Source: CAZSHX01 sp964606895 (lineage in GTDB: Bacteria > Bacteroidota > Ignavibacteria > Kapaibacteriales > UBA2268). From it: a DNA stretch of 64,000 nt. The stretch lies in assembly GCA_964606895.1 (NCBI GenBank), contig CAZSHX010000001.1, positions 1-64,000 of the forward strand. The letters run 5' to 3'. The notes under the pieces are model-generated. The model ran no database searches. It worked only from the letters and a program-made list of their open reading frames with translations, and was not told the origin of the DNA. The position numbers were made by a program, and so were the translations under genes. Numbering within the stretch: position 1 is the first letter of the stretch; each line of letters starts with the position of its first letter. Shown one piece after another: positions 7,347-15,915 of this stretch.

Positions 7347-9920
7347 ATGAAGTTTTTGCCCCTTGTTAAGAAAAGTATTTACTTTTCGATTTTCATTTGC
7401 GCATTCATCTTAACGATTATATCTTGCGAGAATGACCCAATACAACCTCAGGATAATACCAATATTATCGCAGGTACTATTACTGACGGTGCCGACATGA
7501 GTGTTCCTTATGCTGTGGTTCTTGTTACGACCAATGATAAAGTCAAACTTGGGACTAAAATTACTGAGGAAAAGATTATTGCCGCTGATACTACCGATGA
7601 AGACGGAAATTTTAGTTTAACCACTCTTCCGATAGATTTAAGCAATTATAATTTCAAAGTAATTCATCCTGATTTTCAACTTTATCAGACAAATCTTCAG
7701 GACATGATAGCCAATAAAGACAGAAAGAAAGTTCCTGTTAAACTTTTGAATGACACTAACTGCAAGGGCAGAATAGAAGTTTTTGTTAAAGCTAAAAAAG
7801 ACTCATCTGTACTTACAGAAGTTGAGGTTCGTTTGAACAGAAGCGGAACAGTTATCAGAAAAACAAACGTAAATGCAGAAGGAAAAGTAGTTTTCGAAAA
7901 TGTTTGTAATGGTAGTTATTGGTTACGAATTGCCAAAACTAACTATAAAGTAATCGAAACTGACGGTTTAACAATTGAAGGTGGAAATACTATTGTCAGA
8001 ACGATGTACATGGAACCGGTTCCGCCTCCCGATACCTGCTGTAACGGGGTAATTAAATTTATCGTGAAAGATGCCGGAACCCAAGATGGCCTTAATGGTG
8101 TAATTGTAAAAATTTCAAAGGGGGGTAAATTACTTGGTTCTCAAACAACAGAGAATTTCACTACATCATTTACAAAGATATGTCCCGGAACTTATAGTTT
8201 TTCAATTTGGAAACAAGGTTATTACTTACAGGAATTTAGTTATGAAGTAGGATGTAATGATACAATTCAAATGAGTAGAGACTTAGTTCAGGACTCCTGT
8301 TGTAATGGAAAAATATTGATTTCCGTAAAAGACACAAATGGAGTAATACTTCCCTTAACAGAACTTAATCTATTTAAAAACGGAGTAAAGCTTGGTTCGG
8401 TAAAAACCGACCAAAATGGCAATTATTTATTCACGGGTATGTGCCAGGGTGACTACGGGTTTACTATCCGTAGAGAAGGATTTACTCCCTATGAATTCCC
8501 GGTGATTATTACCTGCAATGACTCGGTTTATTTGGAAAAATTCATGAAACCAATTGTAAAGGATACTTGTTGCAATGGTGTTATAAAGATATTTGTTCTT
8601 GATGCAAACAATAAAGAACCCAGAAATGGTGCAACTGTAAAAATGTGGTTCGGTGGGGCTTATGTGACTTCAGCTGTTGTTGCGAACGGTTTTGTGACAT
8701 TTTCAGGACTGTGCACAGGTAAATATAGCTTTGATATTACAAATCCAAATTACACACATCAGGAATTTAATGTCGAACTACCATGTAACGGGTCGGTTCA
8801 ACTTGAAAAATTACTTGTTCCCGAAACTCCAAAAGATACCTGTTGCAAAGGTAAAGTTAAAATTGCACTCAAGAATGCCAATAATGAACTGATGAATGGT
8901 GCTGTTGTTAAAATCTATAAAAATGGAACTTTACTTGGTTCCCAAACTGTTGCCAACGGTTATGTGCTATTCCAGGAATTATGTGCAGGTAAATACTCAT
9001 TCTCAGTATCAAAAGATGGTTATAAACCTGTGGAATATTCCCGCGAGATGATTTGCAACCAAATATTTGAATTGAATGAAATGTTAACACTTGCCAGTAC
9101 TCCTGATTCATGCTGTAACGGCTCTTTGAAAATTATTGTCCGCGACAGTAAAACCAAAGAGTCATTAAACGGAGCTACCGTTAAACTATGGCTTGGAGGT
9201 AAGCTTCTGAATACTGCAACAGTATCGGGCGGATATGTCATTTTCAAACCATTGTGCAAAGGCACTTATGGGTTTAACATTCTGAAAGAAAAGTATAAGG
9301 GAATTGAATTTAATGCCGAACTTGGTTGCGACGAAAATAAAGTGGTTGAGAAAACTCTTGACCCTGAAATTAGTGATTCATGTTGTAACGGAATTTACAA
9401 CCTCACTTTCGCTGATTCAGCTACATCAGAGCCCGTTAAGGAAGCTACTGTTAATCTTTGGAAAGGCAGTACTAAATTAACAACTTTATATACTAATGCT
9501 GAAGGCAAAGTTTCATTTACCAAACTCTGCGAGGGAGAATACTCAATATCCTCATCCAGAACCGGATATAAAGGCAGAGAATGGACATTTAGCATTGGTT
9601 GTAACGAAACATTGAATGTTGAGACCAAAAAACTTGCAAAACTTCCGGCAGATACTTGCTGTACAGCAATCCTCAAGGTTCGTGTTATTGATGACTCTAC
9701 CGGTGCATACATTTCAAATGCAAGGGTCGTGATTTACAAAGGTGACAATGCAATTGCTGACCCAAGAACAGGTGTTGAAGGTTGGGCTGTCGTTGAAAAA
9801 TTATGCGGCAAAACCACCTACACTGTAGTTGTTTCCATTGATGGTTACGTAACATCAACAACAACTGTTACTTATGGCGAATGTGTTACTCAAGCGATTT
9901 CTGTTAGATTGAAAAAATAA
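7347..9920 (+). CDS. Large lipoprotein with seven ~90-aa repeats, each opening with a DTCCNG-type motif
   Basis: The ATG at 7347 is chosen over the TTG at 7341 because AAAGGA lies 8 nt before it; the product is 857 aa. The lipobox ILTIISC puts the lipidated Cys at residue 27. Residues ~40-225 contain two carboxypeptidase-regulatory or Cna-B-like beta sandwiches (AGTITDGADMSVPYAVV; EVEVRLNRSG). Seven further sandwiches follow. Each starts D[TS]CC[NKT], at bases 8031, 8292, 8562, 8835, 9105, 9375 and 9651, giving a period of 87-92 residues. Each also ends with a conserved Cys before the next linker (for example LCAGKYSF and MICNQ). It probably forms a long disulfide-braced rod on the outer membrane. 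No enzymatic motif is visible. Confidence 0.85.
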   Translation: MKFLPLVKKSIYFSIFICAFILTIISCENDPIQPQDNTNIIAGTITDGADMSVPYAVVLVTTNDKVKLGTKITEEKIIAADTTDEDGNFSLTTLPIDLSNYNFKVIHPDFQLYQTNLQDMIANKDRKKVPVKLLNDTNCKGRIEVFVKAKKDSSVLTEVEVRLNRSGTVIRKTNVNAEGKVVFENVCNGSYWLRIAKTNYKVIETDGLTIEGGNTIVRTMYMEPVPPPDTCCNGVIKFIVKDAGTQDGLNGVIVKISKGGKLLGSQTTENFTTSFTKICPGTYSFSIWKQGYYLQEFSYEVGCNDTIQMSRDLVQDSCCNGKILISVKDTNGVILPLTELNLFKNGVKLGSVKTDQNGNYLFTGMCQGDYGFTIRREGFTPYEFPVIITCNDSVYLEKFMKPIVKDTCCNGVIKIFVLDANNKEPRNGATVKMWFGGAYVTSAVVANGFVTFSGLCTGKYSFDITNPNYTHQEFNVELPCNGSVQLEKLLVPETPKDTCCKGKVKIALKNANNELMNGAVVKIYKNGTLLGSQTVANGYVLFQELCAGKYSFSVSKDGYKPVEYSREMICNQIFELNEMLTLASTPDSCCNGSLKIIVRDSKTKESLNGATVKLWLGGKLLNTATVSGGYVIFKPLCKGTYGFNILKEKYKGIEFNAELGCDENKVVEKTLDPEISDSCCNGIYNLTFADSATSEPVKEATVNLWKGSTKLTTLYTNAEGKVSFTKLCEGEYSISSSRTGYKGREWTFSIGCNETLNVETKKLAKLPADTCCTAILKVRVIDDSTGAYISNARVVIYKGDNAIADPRTGVEGWAVVEKLCGKTTYTVVVSIDGYVTSTTTVTYGECVTQAISVRLKK

Positions 9921-9941
9921 TTGAAAGCAATTGATTAAATT

Positions 9942-9982
9942 AAAAAACCGCCTTAAATGAAAAATTTAAGGCGGTTTTTTTT
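9942..9982. terminator. Bidirectional rho-independent terminator
   Basis: ACCGCCTTAAAT (9947-9958) pairs with ATTTAAGGCGGT (9964-9975) around the loop GAAAA. An A-run lies on the left and an eight-T run on the right. It sits between the convergent repeat-lipoprotein and phosphohexomutase genes and can serve both. Confidence 0.92.
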
Positions 9983-9995
9983 GATTAAAAATGAT

Positions 9996-11396
9996 TTATT
10001 TTTTTAGCTTCAAACCTTCATCCAAAAGCTCATTAACTTTGCTCATTGAATCAGCTTCAGCATAAAATCTAATCAATGGTTCGGTTCCTGAGGCTCTGAT
10101 TAAAAGCCAGCCGTTTTCGATAAAGAACTTATATCCGTCAGTTGTTTGAGTTCTGATAACATCAAATCTACCTATTTTCTTTGGCATCTTTTCACAGGCA
10201 CCAAGAATTGACTTTTTGAGAGCAGGAGTAACGGTTACGTCACGTCTCCAATAGCGGTGCAGACCAAATTCTTCATCCAGTTCATCGCAAAGCTCTTTGA
10301 GTGTCTTCTTTCTTACTGCCATGATTTCAAGCAATAGCATCGCATTGAATAGTCCGTCCCGTTCAGGAATATGAAGAATAGTACCCAATCCGCCGGATTC
10401 TTCTCCACCAATCAGAATTTTATGTTCGTTCATAAGTTGAGCAATGTATTTAAACCCAACTTTGGTTTCGTAAAGTTCGATTGAATTTTTTTCGCAGTAC
10501 TTGTTGACCATTGAAGTCAATGAAACTGTTTTGGCTACAGCTCCCCTTTTACGCTTTTTCTCAAATAAATATTTCAATAAAATCATGAAAATTTTATGTG
10601 AATCAACGAAATTGCCGTCAGCATCAACTGTTCCAAGTCTGTCGGCATCTCCGTCAGTGGCGATTCCGATATCGTAATCTCCGGTTTTTACATCATCAAT
10701 CAAATCGTGGAGGTATTCTGTTATTGGTTCCGGATGGTCCAAATTACCAAATCCGGGATTATATGTGCTATGGATTTCAGTTGCATTAGGAAGAAGATAT
10801 TTGAAAGTCTCAATGCCTGCTCCATACATAGGGTCGTAAAGAACCTTGAAATTTACTTCTCTGATTAAATCAACATTTATTTTTTTTCTGATATATCTCA
10901 GATATGACTCTTTGGCATTAAAAGGTCTGATTTTTCTAAGTGTAATGTACTCGTCCAATGTCTTGTATTTAAGTTGCGGCAGAGTACTCGGCATTTTTTT
11001 CAATTCAGCTTCAACATCTGCAATTTGTTCGGGTGTAGCAGGACCGCCAAAACTTGCCTTAATCTTGTACCCATTATATTTGGCAGGGTTGTGACTTGCA
11101 GTAATGACTATTCCCAGGTCTGCTCCTTTTTGCTTTGTATGAAACGATACCTGAGGAGTTGAAGAAAAGGATTCTGTCAAATGTACGGTAATATTCTGCA
11201 AAGCGAATATCCTTGCCGTTTCTAATGCAAATTCCTTAGAAAGGAATCGGGTATCATAGCCAATCACAACAGAAGAATTATCTCCTGCATATTTTTGCAA
11301 GTACTTGGTAGTTGCAAGAGCAACCATCCTAAGATTATCGAATGTGAAGTCCTCTGCGATTATACCGCGCCATCCATCAGTTCCGAAAACTATCAT
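9996..11396 (-). CDS. Phosphoglucomutase/phosphomannomutase family (alpha-D-phosphohexomutase)
   Basis: This cytoplasmic enzyme interconverts hexose-1- and hexose-6-phosphates. At 466 aa it has normal length and all four domains: substrate entry FGTDGWRG (5-12); the phosphoserine loop TASHNP with catalytic S101; the Mg-binding loop DGDADR; the sugar-binding loop GGEESGG; and the phosphate-binding RASGTEP near the C-terminus. Glucose versus mannose preference cannot be fixed from sequence alone, though the EESGG loop suits glucose/mannose mutases. Enolase lies upstream on the same strand (29 bp gap), giving a central-carbon gene group. Confidence 0.93.
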   Translation of the reverse strand: MIVFGTDGWRGIIAEDFTFDNLRMVALATTKYLQKYAGDNSSVVIGYDTRFLSKEFALETARIFALQNITVHLTESFSSTPQVSFHTKQKGADLGIVITASHNPAKYNGYKIKASFGGPATPEQIADVEAELKKMPSTLPQLKYKTLDEYITLRKIRPFNAKESYLRYIRKKINVDLIREVNFKVLYDPMYGAGIETFKYLLPNATEIHSTYNPGFGNLDHPEPITEYLHDLIDDVKTGDYDIGIATDGDADRLGTVDADGNFVDSHKIFMILLKYLFEKKRKRGAVAKTVSLTSMVNKYCEKNSIELYETKVGFKYIAQLMNEHKILIGGEESGGLGTILHIPERDGLFNAMLLLEIMAVRKKTLKELCDELDEEFGLHRYWRRDVTVTPALKKSILGACEKMPKKIGRFDVIRTQTTDGYKFFIENGWLLIRASGTEPLIRFYAEADSMSKVNELLDEGLKLKK

Positions 11397-11425
11397 ATTG
11401 ATTCAGTAAATTTATGTAACAAATG

Positions 11426-12718
11426 TTATAAATATTTTTCAAATTCCTTTTTACCTGCATAAATTGCATCCTCATCAAGCATTTCTTCAATACGAAGAAG
11501 CTGATTGTATTTTGCAACTCTGTCGGTTCTGCTTGGAGCTCCGGTTTTTATCTGTCCGGCATTAGTCGCAACTGCAATGTCTGCAATTGAGGTGTCTTCC
11601 GTTTCACCTGAACGATGAGAAATTACAGTTTTGTAACCATTTCTCTGAGCAAGGCTGATTGCATCAAGTGTTTCGGTAAGAGTACCAATTTGATTGACCT
11701 TGATTAAAATTGAGTTTGCTATACCTTCCTTGATTCCTCTTGCAAGAAATTCAGGATTAGTTACAAACAAATCATCCCCTACAAGCTGAACTTTGTGCCC
11801 CAAAGCTTCTGTTAATTTCTTCCAGCCTGTCCAGTCGTTTTCGCCCAAACCGTCCTCAATTGAAATAATCGGGTATTTATTGCACAAATCAACATACCAA
11901 GCTACCATTTCTTCGGAGCTAAGCAATTTACCCGAAGATTTGAACATTTTATACATCCCGTTTTCTATCATTTCGCTTGAAGCAGTATCAATTGCAAGAA
12001 GGACATCATCAACAGGTCTGTAGCCTGCTTTAACAATTGCTTCGAGAATTACGTCAAAAGCTTCTTCATTTGATTTCAAGGATGGTGCAAAGCCTCCTTC
12101 ATCACCAACTGAAGTAGAATATCCTTTGGAACTTAGTACTTTCTTCAGGTTATGAAATATTTCGGTTCCCATTCTCAAAGCTTCTTTGAAAGTAGGAGCA
12201 CCTGCAGGAATAATCATAAATTCCTGAATATCAACGGTATTGTCGGCATGTTTTCCGCCATTTAAAATATTCATCATTGGAGCAGGAAGTACTCTGGAGT
12301 GCACTCCGCCCAAATATTTATAAAAGGGCATGGTGAAATAATCTGCGGCGGCTTTTGCACAGGCAAGCGAAACACCAAGTATGGCATTTGCACCAAGATT
12401 GGATTTATTTGTTGTGCCGTCCAGGTCGCAAAGAAGTTTGTCAATCATTATTTGTTCCGCCGCATCAATTCCTTCGAGTGCGTCAGCAATAATTGTATCA
12501 ACATTATCAACTGCCCTCTGAACACCCTTGCCCAAAAATCTATCCATATCGCCGTCGCGAAGCTCGCATGCTTCATGTTCGCCGGTGCTTGCTCCGGATG
12601 GTACAGCGGCTAAGCCGACTGTTCCGTCTTCCAAAACAACTTCTACCTCTAAAGTAGGATTACCGCGAGAGTCAAGAATCTCTCTGCCGTGTACATCAAT
12701 TATAAAAGAACTCATCAT
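11426..12718 (-). CDS. eno: Enolase
   Basis: This glycolytic enzyme converts 2-phosphoglycerate to phosphoenolpyruvate. It is 430 aa, full length. Family signatures are intact: the N-terminal EILDSRGNPTLEVEV, GASTGEHEACELRDGD, the catalytic lid and metal residues in SIEDGLGENDW, the base Lys in LIKVNQIGTLTE, and SHRSGETEDT. The start is preceded by GAGG. The gene lies between the phosphohexomutase gene and the pterin dehydratase gene on the same strand. Confidence 0.98.
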   Translation of the reverse strand: MMSSFIIDVHGREILDSRGNPTLEVEVVLEDGTVGLAAVPSGASTGEHEACELRDGDMDRFLGKGVQRAVDNVDTIIADALEGIDAAEQIMIDKLLCDLDGTTNKSNLGANAILGVSLACAKAAADYFTMPFYKYLGGVHSRVLPAPMMNILNGGKHADNTVDIQEFMIIPAGAPTFKEALRMGTEIFHNLKKVLSSKGYSTSVGDEGGFAPSLKSNEEAFDVILEAIVKAGYRPVDDVLLAIDTASSEMIENGMYKMFKSSGKLLSSEEMVAWYVDLCNKYPIISIEDGLGENDWTGWKKLTEALGHKVQLVGDDLFVTNPEFLARGIKEGIANSILIKVNQIGTLTETLDAISLAQRNGYKTVISHRSGETEDTSIADIAVATNAGQIKTGAPSRTDRVAKYNQLLRIEEMLDEDAIYAGKKEFEKYL

Positions 12719-12736
12719 ATACCTCGTTTTCAGATT

Positions 12737-13030
12737 TTAAAAATTCAAGTCATCAATTTTTTTAGCAAGCTCAAAGTCGAGCTTAGTCAAGCCGCCCCTG
12801 TCGTGGGTGGAAGCAGTTATCCGCAATTTATTCCATCCGTAAACCAATATGTCGGGATGGTGGTCCATTGCTTCGGCAAGTATTGCAACAGAATTTAGGA
12901 TGCCAACAGCCGCAACAAAATTTTCAGCAACCAATTCACGAATGATTGTGTTGCCTTCCAAAGTCCAGAAAGGATTCAATTTTAGCTCAAGGCTGATTTC
13001 ATCCTTCGATAATAGTTGAGGTCTTGGCAT
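12737..13030 (-). CDS. Pterin-4a-carbinolamine dehydratase
   Basis: The ATG at 13030 gives 97 aa and starts MPRPQLLSKDEI, matching the usual family start. A TTG at 13087 would add 19 atypical residues. The enzyme dehydrates 4a-hydroxytetrahydropterin and may act in folate or pterin recycling. The active-site signature AEAMDHHPDILVYGWNKLRI, then THDRGGLTKLD, is complete. No aromatic amino acid hydroxylase is in the window. It is 18 bp upstream of eno on the same strand. Confidence 0.88.
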   Translation of the reverse strand: MPRPQLLSKDEISLELKLNPFWTLEGNTIIRELVAENFVAAVGILNSVAILAEAMDHHPDILVYGWNKLRITASTHDRGGLTKLDFELAKKIDDLNF

Positions 13031-13154
13031 CGCGGACGATTTAATTGGTTTAACAAAAGTTTTGATTTCAAAAGATACTGATTTCAACTTCTTAGTTATT
13101 CGCAGTTATTGCGAACTTTTATAGTTCAGAAGCAACAAGTATCTCAGAAATGTT

Positions 13155-13478
13155 CTATAAGTGTGCTTTTATTCTGTCTTCGATAGTTGCTTTCGGAACC
13201 GCACCAATAATATTGTCAACAATTTTTCCGCCTTTGAAAATCAATAAAGTGGGAATGGAACGAATTCCATAATTGGTTGCTGTTTTTGGATTGTTATCAA
13301 CATCAACTTTGCAGATTTTTGCTTTGCCTTCGTATTCGTTTGCAAGTTCTTCAATTGTAGGAGCAATCATTCTGCAGGGACCGCACCAAGTAGCCCAGAA
13401 ATCAATCAAAACAGGTAAATTTGACTGAAGCACTTCTGCTTCAAAATTCGAATCAGTTATATGCAACGGATGTGCCAT
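13155..13478 (-). CDS. trxA: Thioredoxin
   Basis: This 107-aa cytoplasmic disulfide reductase has the redox motif WCGPC (ATWCGPCRMIAP), the KVDVDNNP segment and the cis-Pro loop IRSIPTLLIFKGG. Length and motifs are those of classical thioredoxin 1. AAGGA precedes the ATG. It is followed by the pterin dehydratase gene after more than 120 bp. Confidence 0.96.
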   Translation of the reverse strand: MAHPLHITDSNFEAEVLQSNLPVLIDFWATWCGPCRMIAPTIEELANEYEGKAKICKVDVDNNPKTATNYGIRSIPTLLIFKGGKIVDNIIGAVPKATIEDRIKAHL

Positions 13479-13519
13479 AATTTCTATCCTTTTTTTAATA
13501 AAATATTCTACCTAATTTA

Positions 13520-13527
13520 CAAAAATA
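13520..13527 (-). promoter_or_regulatory. Candidate -7 box upstream of trxA
   Basis: On the minus strand this reads TATTTTTG, matching the Bacteroidota -7 consensus TAnnTTTG, about 40 bp before the trxA ATG. The upstream element about 20 bases away is only GTTT/TTTT rather than TTTG, so the match is partial. Confidence 0.35.
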
Positions 13528-13672
13528 TGAAACTTTGACGTTTATTAAAACTAATAAATAAAAAAGATGAGTTAGTCGTAGATGCAAGCTTAATATTTTA
13601 AAAGCAAATTGTTAAAATATCGAATACGTTGTGTCGTTGTAAAGTTCGATTTAATTAAATTTCAAGCAAAAC

Positions 13673-14935
13673 ATGATTTACAGAATATTAAAATATATTT
13701 CTATTTTTGTGATTTTTTCGGGATTGGCTTTTTCCCAGAAAATCCTTATTCCTATGGATTTGGCTCAAACTGACCATTTAAAGTCCTACGGTCTGGTTTA
13801 TTGGGTTTTGGACCATAACCAATCCACAGACTGGCTCTTGAATTACCGTGGCGGCTCTTTTATGACCGATTACACTGATAAAATTGCATCGGAGTGCAGA
13901 ATCAGAGGTGTTTTTTTTGAAGTGATTGATGGTGCTTCGGCATCTTCAATATATGCCGAAGTTCAGAAGGAAGACGTAAATATGGATGTGGTCAAGCTCG
14001 AAAAGCCGCCGAAAGTTGCTGTTTATGCACCACCCGGCACTTTGCCCTGGGATGATGCAGTTGTTTTAGCTTTGACTTATGCCGAAATTAAGTTTGATAT
14101 TATTTGGGATGAAGAAGTGATGAAAGGCAAACTTTCGGATTACGACTGGCTCCACCTCCATCATGAAGATTTCACAGGGCAGTATGGAAAGTTTTGGGTT
14201 TCTTATGCAAATGCTCCCTGGTATATCGAACAAGTAACATTAAATGAAGGAATGGCAAAAAAACTCGGATTTTCGAAGGTCTCTGATATGAAGAAAGCTG
14301 TTGCTCTGAAGTTAAGAGAATTTGTGTCAGGAGGCGGTTTTATGTTCGCGATGTGTACTGCCACAGATTCTTACGATATAACACTTGCAACAATAAATGT
14401 TGATATTTGTGAATCAATGTTCGACGGAGACCCTGCTGACCCCGATGCAAATAACAAAATTGATTATTCGCAGGCTTTTGCTTTTGAAAATTTCAAATTG
14501 ATTATGGATCCATATACTGTCGAATTCTCAACGATTGATGTCGGTCCGACCGGACTGCAGAATCCTGATGCCGACTATTTTACATTGTTTGAGTTCGCCG
14601 CCAAATACGACCCTGTTCCGACTATGCTCACCCAAGACCATGCTAATGTAATTCATGGATTTTTGGGACAGACTACTGCATTTCACAAAAATCAGATTAA
14701 AAAATCGGTAATTATCATGGCTGAAAGAGAAGGAACAGATGAAGTTAGATATATTCACGGCAATATCGGAAGAGGGACATTCACATACTACGGCGGGCAT
14801 GACCCCGAAGACTATCAGCATGCCGTAGGCGATCCGCCTACGGATCTTAAACTTTTCAAAAATTCACCGGGATATAGATTGATTTTAAATAATGTTCTTT
14901 TCCCTGCGGCTAAGAAAAAGAAACAAAAAACCTAA
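13673..14935 (+). CDS. Exported protein of unknown function (family sometimes labelled asparagine synthetase B)
   Basis: The product is 420 aa. The signal peptide is residues 1-21 (IFVIFSGLAFS-Q). The mature N-terminus reads ILIPMDLAQTDHLKSYGLVYW, a conserved block in a Bacteroidota family that databases often call asparagine synthetase B. I see no glutaminase Cys at position 2 and no ATP-pyrophosphatase motif, so that label is unlikely to describe its activity. Other conserved-looking parts are LHLHHEDFTGQYGKF, GGGFMFAMCTATD and GRGTFTYYGGHDPED. These resemble a DUF-type glutamine-amidotransferase-like or GldG-like fold (weak inference). It precedes the exported-protein operon. Confidence 0.7.
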   Translation: MIYRILKYISIFVIFSGLAFSQKILIPMDLAQTDHLKSYGLVYWVLDHNQSTDWLLNYRGGSFMTDYTDKIASECRIRGVFFEVIDGASASSIYAEVQKEDVNMDVVKLEKPPKVAVYAPPGTLPWDDAVVLALTYAEIKFDIIWDEEVMKGKLSDYDWLHLHHEDFTGQYGKFWVSYANAPWYIEQVTLNEGMAKKLGFSKVSDMKKAVALKLREFVSGGGFMFAMCTATDSYDITLATINVDICESMFDGDPADPDANNKIDYSQAFAFENFKLIMDPYTVEFSTIDVGPTGLQNPDADYFTLFEFAAKYDPVPTMLTQDHANVIHGFLGQTTAFHKNQIKKSVIIMAEREGTDEVRYIHGNIGRGTFTYYGGHDPEDYQHAVGDPPTDLKLFKNSPGYRLILNNVLFPAAKKKKQKT

Positions 14936-15066
14936 TGAATAATTTTTAATTTTTTTTAAATTATTTTTTTTAGCAAATTATATGTTTTATTTTGTCATTT
15001 ATATATTAAATTGTTTTGTCTGATCATCTTTTTAATCAGCAAAAATCAAATTTTCAAAGAGGATAG

Positions 15067-15912
15067 ATGTACTGTACGTTTTCTAAATATTTGATATCAA
15101 GGAAGTTCCTAATTCCTTTGGCTTTAATTCTGTTTTCTTTCAGCTCGTTAATGTCACAGGTTTCTGCTTCTTTTAACGATACTGCCATCCAACGCGGGAA
15201 TATTAATCAAATCCCGATTTACGGTACTGTTTCGGGTACTGCTGTCACCGACATTAAACTTGTTTTTAGTTTTGATTCGAGAATAATTGACGTAAAGGGT
15301 GGTTTGGGCGGCGATAAATATGCAATGAAATCCAAAGAAACAGTCTTTTCATTATCTTTCCCCAAACTTGATTCGGCAGTTTTTGAAATTTCATCTAACG
15401 AAATTCAAAACATTTCTAATGGAATTATTTGTATGGTTAAAGTGGAAGGTCTGGTTTTTTCAGATTCTTTGGCAAAACTAACACTTGAAGCAATATACGT
15501 CAATGGCACTCCGGTTTCTGATTTTGTTCCTTATTCAGGAATTATCAAAGTACTCGGCGAATCATACCTTGCTCATCTGCCTGATTATCTGGGACAATGT
15601 ATCCCAAATCCTTTTGTCGGCAAAGCCAAGTTCGATTTCAGCCTCGAAAATTCTTCAAAAGTCAAGTTCTTTATTTACACAGCCCTTGGCAGACTGGTTA
15701 TGACAAGCGATGAAAATGAATTTAGTATTTTCACTGCCAAAAGCCTGGAGAAGACTCTTGTTATTACAGACTTCAGTTCAGTTATTGGAAGAGGTAACTA
15801 TTCTCTTACATTTTCTCCTATTCCCTGGGAATTCGCACAAGGATTGTATTTCCTGATTATGCAAACCGACAAAGGGACTTATAAAACTAACTTTTTGTAC
15901 TTCAAACAATAG
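15067..15912 (+). CDS. Exported cohesin-like protein with a T9SS-type C-terminus
   Basis: The product is 281 aa. The signal peptide is residues ~12-30 (FLIPLALILFSFSSLMSQ). Residues ~35-165 form a cohesin-like or Ig-like sandwich with VTDIKLVFSFDSRIIDV. From ~185 the sequence is CIPNPFVGKAKFDFSL...FFIYTALGRLV...GLYFLIMQT...FLYFKQ, a T9SS sorting domain with PNPF in place of PNPA. GAGGA precedes the ATG. The next gene starts 3 bp after the stop, so both belong to one operon. Confidence 0.75.
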   Translation: MYCTFSKYLISRKFLIPLALILFSFSSLMSQVSASFNDTAIQRGNINQIPIYGTVSGTAVTDIKLVFSFDSRIIDVKGGLGGDKYAMKSKETVFSLSFPKLDSAVFEISSNEIQNISNGIICMVKVEGLVFSDSLAKLTLEAIYVNGTPVSDFVPYSGIIKVLGESYLAHLPDYLGQCIPNPFVGKAKFDFSLENSSKVKFFIYTALGRLVMTSDENEFSIFTAKSLEKTLVITDFSSVIGRGNYSLTFSPIPWEFAQGLYFLIMQTDKGTYKTNFLYFKQ

Positions 15913-15915
15913 AGA

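Noticed and set aside
13102..13115. Hairpin TTCGCA-TGCGAA near the trxA end as a terminator
   Set aside because: The stem is only 6 bp and no T-run follows on the minus strand.
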